A stretch of DNA of 41,752 bases, taken from assembly GCA_902834555.1 (NCBI GenBank), contig CADFJN010000021.1:1-41752 (forward strand), read 5' to 3'. Shown here piece by piece: positions 17,936 to 26,661 of this stretch. Source of the DNA: Atopobiaceae bacterium. Lineage in GTDB: Bacteria > Actinomycetota > Coriobacteriia > Coriobacteriales > Atopobiaceae. Below the pieces are notes generated by a model that was given only the letters and a program-made list of their open reading frames with translations, was not told the DNA's origin and ran no database searches. The position numbers and the translations under genes were made by a program. Position 1 is the stretch's first letter, and each line of letters starts with the position of its first letter.

Positions 17936-20884
17936 TTACTTCTCGTCAGACGCCTTCTTGTCGCCCTTCTTGACCTCGGGGACGTCGGCCTCAGCATCCT
18001 TGCCCTCGGTGCCCATGAGCTTGTGGTTCTTGACGGCCTTGTAGCCGAAGAACGCCGCAAGCGCAACGAGCACCGCAGAGCCGCCCCACACGCCGTACTG
18101 CCACGGGGCAACGCCGTAGGTGATCTTGGAGCCCGGCACCATGTCGTTCATGGCGTTGGAGTTGGCAACGGTGTAGAGCACGCGGTGCATGGACTCGCGC
18201 ATGGCCGAGACAACCGTTGCCGTGTTGGTGCCGTCATACTCGCCGGTCATGGCGGAGTAGGTAAGCTCGAGGTCCGTGCCAGCGAGAAGGGCCTGGGTCT
18301 TGTTCATGTAGTCATACAGGTTGAAGTCCGTGATGACCATGCCCTTGAAGCCCCACTCGTCGCGCAGGACGCCAGTGCACAGGCTCTTGCGGCCGCCGGC
18401 CCACTCGGCGCCAACGTAGTTGAACGAGCTCATCACACCGGTGCAGCCGGGCATGGTCTTGGTCGAGACGGTGCCCTTGTCGTCCGAGATGTACTTCATC
18501 TCGTAAGTGGCCTCCTTGACGGTGGTCTCGAACGGACGCAGGTAGATCTCGCGCGCAACCTGCTCGGTGGCCCAGGTGCAGACGTGCTGCACGCGGTAGG
18601 ACTCCTGGTCGTTCATCGCGAAGTGCTTGATCATGGCATAGCAGCCGTTCTCGGCGGCACCACTCACCACTGCCGCGCCAATCTTGCCGGCAAGCAGCGG
18701 GTCCTCGGAGTAGTACTCGAAGTTGCGGCCGGCGAAGGGCGAGCGGTGCGTGTTCATGGCCGGCGCGTACCAACCGTTGTACGCAGAGGCCAGGGCCTCC
18801 TGGCCAACCATCTGGCCCATGCGGTGCATGAGCTCCACGTTCCAAGTCTGCGCCATAACGACCTCGGAGCAGTAGGAGCAGTTGCCGGTGGGACCGGTGA
18901 GCGAGGTGAAGCCGGCAGGGCCGTCGGGCTCTACCGTTGCGGGCTTGCCCACGGACTCGACCTCGGGGGTGTTGTAGGCGTCGTCGTTCAGGCAGGTGGC
19001 CATCTCCTCAACCGAGAGCTGGTCGAGAATGTCATTCCACGCCTCGGAGTCAAAGTCCTGCCCGCGCATGTCGATGAGCTGCAGGCCGTTGTCCGCACCG
19101 GTGGTGGGCATGGCGGCGTTGGTGTCCTCGTGGTCCTCGAGCTTCCACTCGACAAGCTCCACGCCGCAGTCTGCCGCGCTCTTGTCGGCAGCGGCCTCGG
19201 GGAAGGTCCCCTTGAAGTCCTTGCGGGACATGGTCTTGACGTTCTTCTTCATGTACTCCGTCATGTCGTCGAACTTGTTGGTGATCTGCGCCTCGGTGGC
19301 GGAGTCGGTCGTGTACTTCTTGGCCGACAGGGATACGGTCTTCTGGTCCACGACGGTGTGCGAGTCGGTGCGGAGGCTGATGACGTAGTCGCCCGCGTCG
19401 AGCACGTACGCCTGCTCGTCGGAGCTGTAGGAGGCCATGTCGCGCACGGGGAACTCGATGGTGACCTGCTGGCTCGCACCGGGGTCAAGCGCGTCAGTCT
19501 TGGCGAAGCCGCCCAGCACGACGGCTGCCTTCTCGAGCCCGCCTGCGGTATAGGGGGCCGAGTAGTACACCTCTACGACGTCCTTGCCGGCAACGGAACC
19601 CGTGTTGGAAACCGTGACCTCGACCTTGACCTTCTCGTCGTCCGCATTCACGGAGTCGAGCGTCTGGGAGAACGTGGTGTACGAAAGGCCGTAGCCAAAC
19701 GGGAACACGACGGCCTTGTCGTAGTCGAAGCCGGCATAGTTGCCCGCCTCGGCCTCGACGGCAGCGGTCTCGTAGTAGCGGTAGCCGTAGTAGAGACCTT
19801 CGGCGTACTCCACGAAGTAGGCGTTGCCCGTGGACTTCTCGGGATAGTAGCCCTCGATGTCGGTGTAGCGCTTGCCGCCAAAGTTCTTGAACGTGGGGTC
19901 AGCCGTGAAGTCTGCGGCCCAAATGTCTGTGGTCCTGCCAGAGGGGTTCACGGTACCGGCGAGGACCTGACCAAGGGCTGCCGCGCCGGTGGCGCCGATC
20001 GAGCCAACCTCGAGGATCGCATCGACCGCGTAGTCGCCAGAGACGAGCGGGCCAAGCTCCATCGACGTGGAGAGGTTGAGCACCGCGATGACCTTGGTGC
20101 ACGCCGCCTTTGCAGCCGCGATGACGCTCTTCTCCTCGACCGTAAGCTCAAGCTCGTGCTGGCCATCCTCGTAGTTGGCCGTCTCGCTGTTGGCGGTGAA
20201 GTTCTCGGAGACGCCGGACTCCACATCTGCCTTGAGGTTGCGCGAGAGGTCGCCGCCCTCGCCACCACCACGGCCAATGAAGACCAGGCCAACGGTGCCG
20301 TTAATGGACGCCTGGGCGTCGGAGCTGTAGTCGGACCAGGGAATCTCGCCAATGTAGTAGGAGGCCGTGGACGGCTTGTCCATGGTGATGGCGGCCTTGG
20401 CGTAGTTTGAGTAGTTGTCGTTGATCCAGTTGTAGGCGGTGTCGTTGATGGTGAAGCCTGCCTGGCTGATGCCCTGGTAGAAATTGATGCAGGAGTTGGC
20501 GTCAACGGTACCGGAGCCAGCACCACCATAAACGGGATCCGCTGCATAGCGGCCGAGCATGCTCACGGTCTCGGACGTGGAGAGCGGCAGCGCGGCGTTA
20601 TCGTTCTTCATGAGGACGATACCCTCGCCCTCGATTTCGGTGACCAGCTCGTTGGCGGCTTCGGTCGCCTGGTTGCGGCCACGGTAGTCCGCGGTGTAGT
20701 ACTCCGCGTCCCAACCCTCGGAGCCCTCGACCTTCTCGACCGTAGCGGGGCGGCCACCCACGTAGTGGTCAAGCAGCGAGCTGAACTTGTTCGCCGCCAC
20801 GTTGGCTGCGGCAGTGACGCCCAGAAGGCCTACCGACGCGATGGTAGAACCGATAAACTTCCTTCTCGTAGTGTTCTTAGCCAT
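17936..20884 (-). CDS. GH3-3: membrane-anchored family 3 glycoside hydrolase with permuted domain order
   Basis: This 982-residue paralogue of GH3-2 has the same order: signal, C-type domain, fibronectin-like region, catalytic barrel, C-terminal membrane helix. The N-terminus has a twin-arginine-like signal (TTRRKFIGST, 5-14) but no lipobox Cys. The first domain contains EGIVLMKNDNAALPLS and ends in FPFGYGLSYTTFSQ. The barrel carries AMIKHFAMNDQESYR and GMVITDFN, with Asp853 the likely nucleophile. A hydrophobic segment (about 928-946) precedes a Lys/Asp-rich tail. The ATG at 20884 is preceded by GGGGAGTGGGG. The substrate is probably a beta-glucoside or xyloside, unproven. No RR/HK pair abuts it directly. 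Confidence 0.87.
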   Translation of the reverse strand: MAKNTTRRKFIGSTIASVGLLGVTAAANVAANKFSSLLDHYVGGRPATVEKVEGSEGWDAEYYTADYRGRNQATEAANELVTEIEGEGIVLMKNDNAALPLSTSETVSMLGRYAADPVYGGAGSGTVDANSCINFYQGISQAGFTINDTAYNWINDNYSNYAKAAITMDKPSTASYYIGEIPWSDYSSDAQASINGTVGLVFIGRGGGEGGDLSRNLKADVESGVSENFTANSETANYEDGQHELELTVEEKSVIAAAKAACTKVIAVLNLSTSMELGPLVSGDYAVDAILEVGSIGATGAAALGQVLAGTVNPSGRTTDIWAADFTADPTFKNFGGKRYTDIEGYYPEKSTGNAYFVEYAEGLYYGYRYYETAAVEAEAGNYAGFDYDKAVVFPFGYGLSYTTFSQTLDSVNADDEKVKVEVTVSNTGSVAGKDVVEVYYSAPYTAGGLEKAAVVLGGFAKTDALDPGASQQVTIEFPVRDMASYSSDEQAYVLDAGDYVISLRTDSHTVVDQKTVSLSAKKYTTDSATEAQITNKFDDMTEYMKKNVKTMSRKDFKGTFPEAAADKSAADCGVELVEWKLEDHEDTNAAMPTTGADNGLQLIDMRGQDFDSEAWNDILDQLSVEEMATCLNDDAYNTPEVESVGKPATVEPDGPAGFTSLTGPTGNCSYCSEVVMAQTWNVELMHRMGQMVGQEALASAYNGWYAPAMNTHRSPFAGRNFEYYSEDPLLAGKIGAAVVSGAAENGCYAMIKHFAMNDQESYRVQHVCTWATEQVAREIYLRPFETTVKEATYEMKYISDDKGTVSTKTMPGCTGVMSSFNYVGAEWAGGRKSLCTGVLRDEWGFKGMVITDFNLYDYMNKTQALLAGTDLELTYSAMTGEYDGTNTATVVSAMRESMHRVLYTVANSNAMNDMVPGSKITYGVAPWQYGVWGGSAVLVALAAFFGYKAVKNHKLMGTEGKDAEADVPEVKKGDKKASDEK

Positions 20885-21266
20885 TCCCCACTCCCCTAAC
20901 GTTCCCTCCGGCCCGAGGGCCGCTTGTTCGACGATAAGGGTAGGCAGCGGTCGTGCGCGACACCAAAGAGGGTCGCATCCGGTCATTTATCCGTCGCAAA
21001 TTGCAGTTGCTGCCCAGCAGCGGCATCTGCTAGCGCCGGCGTCACTGGCCTATCTCGAACTCTGGGCCTATGACCTCGCTGGTTGTAGAACGAATCCACT
21101 CGCCTGGGTTATCGAGGTTCGCCAGCAGCCCGTTTGCGATTGGGTTGCGCCTGACCTGACGTGTTGTCCGCGGCGCAACCCCGCGCGATGAGGACGAGAA
21201 GAACAACCACGACGGCGTAGCAGCACGTATGTGCGGATGGCTCGACCGCAGGTCCTTGTAGCCATG

Positions 21267-21383
21267 GAAAAAGTGGGGCCCGGATGCACACCGGGACCCC
21301 ACTAGCTCTGACGCGTCCGGGCCGTAAACGGGAGGGAGAGTCCCGGACGTTGGTGCAAGACGGCATAGGGAGGTTGTCGTCAG
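21267..21383 (-). ncRNA. Small RNA candidate sRNA1 with C/U-rich loops
   Basis: On the minus strand, a -10-like TATTGT (21389-21394) is followed by a small hairpin (GACG/CGTC with loop CAACCUCCCUAUG), a strong hairpin (CGUCCGGG/CCCGGACG, 21314-21349, loop containing CUCUCCCUCCC) and an intrinsic terminator (AGUGGGG...CCCCACU at 21272-21303 followed by UUUUU). Layout, loop sequence and strand match sRNA2 at 26662-26785. The loops are complementary to Shine-Dalgarno sequences. No -35 box is clear. Confidence 0.45.
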
Positions 21384-21480
21384 ACCATACAATACGGCTC
21401 CGCGGGCTGTGCCTCTCCCATTTGGCGCAAGTGGTCGTTTGCCTGACACCATTGGCGATGGGCAGGGAGTCCCGCTGATG

Positions 21481-21586
21481 CTGTCGGGTCAAAATCAGAT
21501 ACATAACGTCGTTCTAAACGAGAGAAATGTCGAATTATTGCCCGTTAGCGGCGAGCGGGTTTCAGGTCAGCCGGCCGACAACCCGC
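21481..21586 (+). repeat. Direct repeat copy R1 with LytTR-like box pair
   Basis: 106 bp that match 26548-26651 at most positions in the same orientation. Both contain TAACGTCGTTCTAAACGA and TCAGGTCAGCCGG. Inside, AACGTCG (21505) and AATGTCG (21526) are direct repeats with a 21 bp period, the geometry of LytTR-family sites. The two copies bracket the GH3-4/RR3/HK3 module. Confidence 0.8.
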
Positions 21587-21603
21587 CATGGGTCCAATAC
21601 AGC

Positions 21604-21640
21604 CGAGGGGTCCGCAGCCACAACGGCTGCGAGCCCCTCG
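21604..21640 (-). terminator. Hairpin after GH3-4, possible terminator
   Basis: CGAGGGG-TC-CGCAGCC (21604-21619) pairs with GGCTGCG-AG-CCCCTCG (21625-21640), a long GC-rich stem 26 bp past the GH3-4 stop codon. No T-run follows on either strand, so termination is less certain than the stem. Confidence 0.55.
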
Positions 21641-21665
21641 CCACAAGCATCGTTACCGCCGGAGG

Positions 21666-24199
21666 CTATGCCTTGTCGGGCTTGACCTCGGTCTCCGGCT
21701 TGGTCAGCGGCGCGACCTTGTAGGTCTTGGTGCGGTCGTCGTCGATCACGCCGCTCCAGTTGAGCCCGTAGCAGAAGTCGTAGGTGTTGCCCTCGGAGTC
21801 CGTGTAGCAATCCATGTCGCGGGGTACGTCCTCAAGCTGGGACTCCACGGTATCCATGTCCTTGGGCATCTGGAACTGGAGAAGGCCGCTGGGCTCAACC
21901 TCACCAGTAATGATCTTGGCAATAGAGGCATCCGGAATGTTGAACCCGGTGCCGCTGGGGCCGGCATCGCCCGCCCACGTCATGAGAATGGCGTCGGCAG
22001 AGGCTCAATCTCGGAGAAGACCATGGGGTGGTCCGCCTCAATTACAAGGATGAGCTTAGCGGACTCAGGCAGCTTTGCCTTGGTGTCCAGCACAAGGTCA
22101 AGCTCACTTTCATTGGTGGCATAGGTCGACTGACCGTAGTAGCTGCGATTTGTCATCTCCACGCCGCTCTCGGTCCCATGCTCGTACCACGTCTTGCCGT
22201 CAACAGGGTCGCCGGCAAGTGACGTCTGACGCACGCTGCTGCCATCGGCGGTATACGGACGGTACTGCAGCGAGATGGGCACATAGGTAATTTCGTCATC
22301 GGGTCCAGCACCAAACATCGACGTTGCACCCATGACACCGTCATAGGCATCCTGCGGGTTCTTAATCTTGATAAGGGCGTAGTCAACGCCCGAGAAGTCA
22401 GAGAGGCGCGTGATGTCGGACTCCTGATACTGCGGGTCCGTCTCGCCATCGAGGGGTGCGCCGGTGGGGTCACCAACCTCATCAGTGACCACGTCGAAGT
22501 ACTTGCTCGCCACGTCAATGTCAAAGCACGGCGCAATGCTCGCAGGCGTGGTGCCAAAGAAGCTCGAAGAGGAGGGCGTGAAGAGCTGCGGAATGTAGAC
22601 CTTGGGCTTGTCACCCAAACCGTTCTTCGAGATGAGCCCACCCTTGTTCTTGAGCATGATGATGCACTTCTCGTTGCACTCCTCGGCAAAGTCTGCCGCC
22701 GCCGTGCTCTCAAGGACCTCCTTGGCCTTGCTGCGATCGGAGTAGGGCTGGTCGAAGAGCTGGACGTTCACCATTAGCCGCAGAATACGCTTGGCGGACT
22801 CACGCACGCGGGCGAGCGCCTCGTCCTCGCCGAGGTCCTTCTCCATCTGCTCGTAGACGGGGTCGCCGACTTCCTCGGGCTTAAAGCCGCCACCGTACTG
22901 GTCAACGGAGGCATCAATCATCAGGCGATAACGCCCCTGTTCGTCCATGTTCTCGGTACCACGGCCGCTCGTGATAATTCCCCAGTCCGTGCAGACCATA
23001 CCCTCCCAGCCTGCATTGCGGAGAATGGAGAGCTGCTGTTTGTTGAGGCCACCACCAACACGCAGGCCATACTCAGCATCCGTGGAGAAGGGGATGCCGT
23101 AGTTGGGCATCACGGCCGCCATCTGCTCGGTCTTGGAATCGAGTTTCATTCCGCCGTCCAGGAACGGGATGAGGTGCGCCTTGTAGTTGTCACCAGGGAA
23201 GACATCGTACTTGCCAGTGTCGCCGTGGTCGTTGCGACCACCCTCGATGGCACCGGCGCCCACAAAGTGCTTGAGCATGGTGGCAACGGAATCCTTGCCC
23301 CAGCCCTGGTCATCAGTAGCCTCATCGTCGCCCCAGGTCGACTGCATTCCGCCAGCAAAGGCAGCGGTGAAGTCGCGGTCAAGAGCGGGGTCCTCGGTCT
23401 CGGCTCCGGGGAGTCTCGACGTGGTGGGGTTGGTGTAGAGGTCTACCTGCGGGCCAAGCTCGCAGCGGATGCCCATTGCGCTCCAGGCACGGCCAATCCA
23501 CATGCCAGCCTTGCGCCACAGATCTTTATCCATGGCCGGAGCGAGCCCAACGGTCGAGGGGATGCCAAGGGTCGAGTAGGGGTCGGTGGAGCAAATGTAC
23601 GGGATGCCGTGGGGGCGCTTCTCGCACTTCTCCTGGATGCCGTTAATCCACGAGATAGCCGACGCGTACGACTCGTCATTGGGGGTAAGACGAGAAACGC
23701 CTGCACAGGAGCCCTTGTCGATAAGGCTCGTGTCGTTGGGGTCCGTTTTCACGCCAGGCTGATCCGGCGTTCCCTGCACGCCGCCATGCCACATGAGCTG
23801 CACGCACTCCTCGGCGGTAAGCTGGCTTGCCAAGTCTTCCGCGCGATCATCTGCGCTCTGGCGCCAGTCCTCAAAGAGCGAGAGCTTGCCATCACCGTCC
23901 ATGTCGCGGAAGGCAAGGCCGTCCACCTGAATCATGCGCGCAGTGTCCATAACGCCAATCTCGGGACCACCGTCCGGGTTGGTGTAGCGGGTCCAGCCGT
24001 CGCGGGTCTCCTCGCTCGTCCACTTTGCCTGGACGTCGGAGCCGTCCGGGTCGATGGGGTACTTGTCGGCGCTGGGAACACTCGATCCCATGTCGCCTGC
24101 CGCACTCTGCGTACTCGTAGAGCCGCAGCCCGCAAGCGCAGCCGCTCCTGCGCCAACAGCAACACTTCCTATGAAGTTTCTCCTCGTCATCCCACTCAT
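21666..24199 (-). pseudogene. GH3-4: Tat lipoprotein family 3 glycoside hydrolase, interrupted by one frameshift
   Basis: This close paralogue of GH3-1 starts at the ATG at 24199 (MSGMTRRNFIGSV) behind AGGGAAGG, with a Tat signal and lipobox LAGC (Cys25). It has an EF-hand-like loop (DMDGDGKLSLFEDW), TMLKHF and the nucleophile motif CTDW. Near residue 733 the frame breaks: after FSEIEP the reading continues out of frame to a stop at 21980. The expected sequence (ADAILMTWAGDAG) resumes one frame over and runs to 21666 with the conserved tail TKTYKVAPLTKPET. One base appears to be missing at about 22000-22003. There is no homopolymer there. It may be a pseudogene or a sequencing error; the rest of the protein looks intact. 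Confidence 0.85.
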
Positions 24200-24324
24200 G
24201 TTCTTTTCCTTCCCTCTCACCCGCTTGCTATCATTGCGGCAGACACGCAAGCTCCTTGCCTGGCCGGGCCCCGGAGAAGAGTGCCTGCCGCTGTGCCTCA
24301 AGGTACGATTGGTGCCCTGGGGTT

Positions 24325-24345
24325 CAGATTTGTTGGCGAAATCTG
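24325..24345. promoter_or_regulatory. Operator-like dyad between GH3-4 and RR3
   Basis: CAGATTT (24325-24331) and AAATCTG (24339-24345) form a perfect 7-7-7 dyad in the divergent region between GH3-4 and RR3, about 66 bp before the preferred RR3 start. It may be a regulator site or an mRNA hairpin. Confidence 0.4.
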
Positions 24346-24410
24346 TTGAGGAAACGGCGGGGACGATGGCAAGGGCAGTGGTGGGCGGTCCAAATGGCAA
24401 GGCAGACGGC

Positions 24411-25169
24411 ATGTCGGACGAGACACGCGTCCCGGATGGCGCCGAACGGGCGGCCGCAATTCGCGTGCTTGTTGTTGAGGACGAGCCTCAAGAGGCGGAA
24501 CACCTGCGTGCGCTTCTCTCGCGCTACGCCACCGAACGCGGCGAGCGCTTTGAGGTCTCTGCCATGACCTCAGCCGTTAACTTTCTCTCCAAGCGGCCGG
24601 ACGTCGACCTTGTCTTTATGGACATCGGGCTTCCAGGGGTAAGCGGCATGGAGGCCGCCGAGATTCCCCGCGATCACGACCAGCGCACGCAACTCATCTT
24701 TGTGACAAGCCTCGCGCAGTACGGCGCGCGGAGCTACGAGGTGGACGCCCTCGACTTCATCGTAAAGCCCGTGAGCTACCACAGCTTCTCTCTGCGCATG
24801 GACCGCGCGGTCCGCGTGCTTAGGCGAACCATCGGCAGAAGCGTAATCATCAAGGAGAAAGGCGGCGTATCTGTTATCCCGGTGAGCGACATCACAGCCA
24901 TTGACGTGCAAGGCCACAACCTTGCATACCACCTCACCGACAACCGCGAGACGCTGGCACGAGGAACGCTGAGCGCACTTGCCAAGGAGCTTGCAGGCAC
25001 TTCGTTCGTCCAGATATCAAGCAGCGCCCTAGTGAACATGGATCACGTGCGCACAATACGTGGCTCCGACGTTCACACCTCTGACGGCGGAGTCTATGTA
25101 ATTAGCCGGCCCAAACGCAAGGCAGCCCTTGAGGCCATAGCTCACTACTATGGGGGGAGCAACTCATGA
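24411..25169 (+). CDS. LytTR-family response regulator RR3
   Basis: The receiver domain has the acidic pocket VEDE (22-25), Asp71 in VFMDIGLPGVSGMEAAEI, FVTSL and IVKPV. The LytTR domain (about 145-252; FVQISSSALVNMDHV, YVISRPKRKAAL) matches RR1 and RR2. I place the start at ATG 24411, giving 252 residues; an in-frame ATG at 24366 would add 15 residues and has a somewhat better purine-rich upstream sequence, so the start is uncertain. It is divergent from GH3-4 and coupled to HK3 (ATGA). The receiver has EIPRD where RR1 and RR2 have QLLR. Confidence 0.9.
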   Translation: MSDETRVPDGAERAAAIRVLVVEDEPQEAEHLRALLSRYATERGERFEVSAMTSAVNFLSKRPDVDLVFMDIGLPGVSGMEAAEIPRDHDQRTQLIFVTSLAQYGARSYEVDALDFIVKPVSYHSFSLRMDRAVRVLRRTIGRSVIIKEKGGVSVIPVSDITAIDVQGHNLAYHLTDNRETLARGTLSALAKELAGTSFVQISSSALVNMDHVRTIRGSDVHTSDGGVYVISRPKRKAALEAIAHYYGGSNS

Positions 25170-26494
25170 CACCCCTTATTGACACGATTCACGCGCTATT
25201 CTCAACCCTAGGCTTTCTTGTGCCCCTGGGGCTTCTTGCTACCGCGCTGCCGAAAAGGACCAGCTTTTCATGGCGTGCAGTCATTACGGTTTCTGGCTTT
25301 GCCTTCTACTTCCTGTTCACGTGGTTCAATGGGCGTAACCTTGTGCTTTCTGGCGGAGAAAGGCTCGCGTCGTTGCTAACGCAGGTGGCGTTCTTCTCGA
25401 CGTTTGTCCTTCTCATGATGTGCATAGTTGCCGTCTGCTTTGAGGCCACGCTCTGGACGGCGCTCTTTTGCGCTTCTGCTGCTTACTCCGCACAGAACCT
25501 TGCTGCAGGAACGCGGGATTTCATTGGAATCTGTCTTGGTACGGGTATGCAGGCACCCGGAAGCAAGCCGACCGCACTTAACTTTGTTGTCTTCGCAACT
25601 GTAATCCTTGGCTTCTACCTGTTGTTCGTACGACCCATACGCAAGCAGGGCCTGACGCTCGTGGAAGACCGGACAGCTCTTCTTCTACTGGCGGTCGTTA
25701 TCTTCTTCAACATCGCATTTGACATTGCCAGCAAGAACCTCCTGAGATACGGCATCCCCATCACATATGTCCTCATCATCTCCTTTGCTCACCTCTCTGT
25801 ATGCCTTCTTGTGCTCTACCTCGAGTACGAGCTGCTCTTTAACAGGAGGCTCCAGGTGGAGGCAGCGGCTACCGCGCGTCTCATGAGCGACCGCGAGCGG
25901 CAGTACCAGATGAGCCACGAGACTATCGAGGCCATCAACATGAAGTGCCACGACATCCGGCACCAGATTCGCCATTTCCCGGGTAGCGGCGCCAGCGTAG
26001 ACCCCGCGGTTCTCGCAGATATTGCGCGCGAGGTCGATGTCTACGACTCCAAGGTGCAGACGGGAAACGAGGGCATAGACACCATTCTTTCCGAGAAGCG
26101 CCTGCACTGCGAAGGTAAGGGCATCGAGTTTGACTGCGTTGCCGATGGCTCCGCCTTGAGGTTTCTCTCGAACGCAGAGCTCTACTCACTCTTTGGCAAC
26201 CTGCTGGACAACGCGATAGAGGCGGTCGAGCGGCTGGATGACCCCACCGAGCGGATCGTCTCTCTCAACGTTCGGTCTGCAGCGGGCATGGCAACAATAC
26301 ACGAGGAGAACTACTTTGACGGGAGCGTGCGCATGAAGGATGGCACGCCCGTCTCGACCAAGGGAGATCCGCTCAACCATGGGTACGGGTTCCGCTCCAT
26401 GCGCACGATTGTGGAAGCCCATGGTGGAGCGATTACCTGCGGCACCAACGGCCACGTGTTCTACGTAGATGCGGTTATCCCGCAGCCGGAGTAG
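25166..26494 (+). CDS. AgrC/HPK10-like sensor histidine kinase HK3
   Basis: This 442-residue membrane kinase is paired with RR3. Six or seven hydrophobic segments (about 5-225) are followed by the coiled linker (RLMSDRERQYQMSHETIE), phosphoacceptor box KCHDIRHQIRHF (His262 likely), N-box NLLDNAIEAVERLDD and glycine box NHGYGFRSM (a Tyr and a Phe where HK1 and HK2 have Phe and Thr). The ATPase half is closest to HK1. The start overlaps the RR3 stop by four bases. The direct repeat R2 begins 54 bp past its stop. Confidence 0.9.
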   Translation: MTPLIDTIHALFSTLGFLVPLGLLATALPKRTSFSWRAVITVSGFAFYFLFTWFNGRNLVLSGGERLASLLTQVAFFSTFVLLMMCIVAVCFEATLWTALFCASAAYSAQNLAAGTRDFIGICLGTGMQAPGSKPTALNFVVFATVILGFYLLFVRPIRKQGLTLVEDRTALLLLAVVIFFNIAFDIASKNLLRYGIPITYVLIISFAHLSVCLLVLYLEYELLFNRRLQVEAAATARLMSDRERQYQMSHETIEAINMKCHDIRHQIRHFPGSGASVDPAVLADIAREVDVYDSKVQTGNEGIDTILSEKRLHCEGKGIEFDCVADGSALRFLSNAELYSLFGNLLDNAIEAVERLDDPTERIVSLNVRSAAGMATIHEENYFDGSVRMKDGTPVSTKGDPLNHGYGFRSMRTIVEAHGGAITCGTNGHVFYVDAVIPQPE

Positions 26495-26547
26495 GCCGGC
26501 ACCAGCGGCGGTCCTCGGCATTCCTGCCGTTGCACGAATGGCTTGCG

Positions 26548-26651
26548 CTGTCGGGTCAAAATACAATACATAACGTCGTTCTAAACGAAAGAAACGTCGA
26601 ATTTCTGCCCGTTAGTGCCGAGAGCTTCAGGTCAGCCGGGCGACAACCCGC
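26548..26651 (+). repeat. Direct repeat copy R2 with LytTR-like box pair
   Basis: Second copy of R1. AACGTCG occurs at 26572 and again at 26593, an exact 21 bp period; R1 has the same spacing with one substitution in the second box. A two-base deletion relative to R1 (near 26622) breaks any shared reading frame, while the DNA after it is still conserved. Confidence 0.8.
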
Positions 26652-26661
26652 GCAGGACCCT

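Larger units (their letters stand above)
20885..21665. other. 780 bp intergenic region between GH3-3 and GH3-4
   Basis: No convincing gene. The part nearest GH3-3 (20885-21000) is its promoter region, though I find no clear consensus. 21042-21260 reads on the minus strand as a possible decayed ORF (a frame ending NPIANGLLANLDNPGEWIR plus a few more residues, with a hydrophobic stretch in another frame just upstream), which I do not recognise. Then come the sRNA1 candidate (21267-21383), the repeat copy R1 (21481-21586) and a hairpin after GH3-4 (21604-21640). Confidence 0.5.

Noticed and set aside
17933..20410. Long plus-strand frame of 825 codons opposite GH3-3, and similar long frames opposite GH3-1, GH3-2, GH3-4, HK1, HK2 and pgi
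   Set aside because: They lie fully antisense to genes with clear motifs, lack ribosome-binding sites and read as V/G/A/H/R-rich low-complexity protein, as expected from the reverse strand of high-GC genes.
21042..21452. Minus-strand frame of 136 codons between GH3-3 and sRNA1
   Set aside because: It has no recognisable domain, crosses the sRNA1 terminator and has no ribosome-binding site; at most its last part is a relic.
21409..21723. Plus-strand frame through R1 whose peptide (starting LSGQNQIHNVVLNERN) is also encoded by R2, mostly with silent changes
   Set aside because: A two-base indel breaks the frame between the copies while the DNA stays conserved beyond it, and R2 lacks a fitting start. 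A decayed gene remains possible, but a non-coding element explains more.
26539..26574. Very short frame starting MACAVGSK at the beginning of R2
   Set aside because: Eleven codons, not conserved in R1, no ribosome-binding site.
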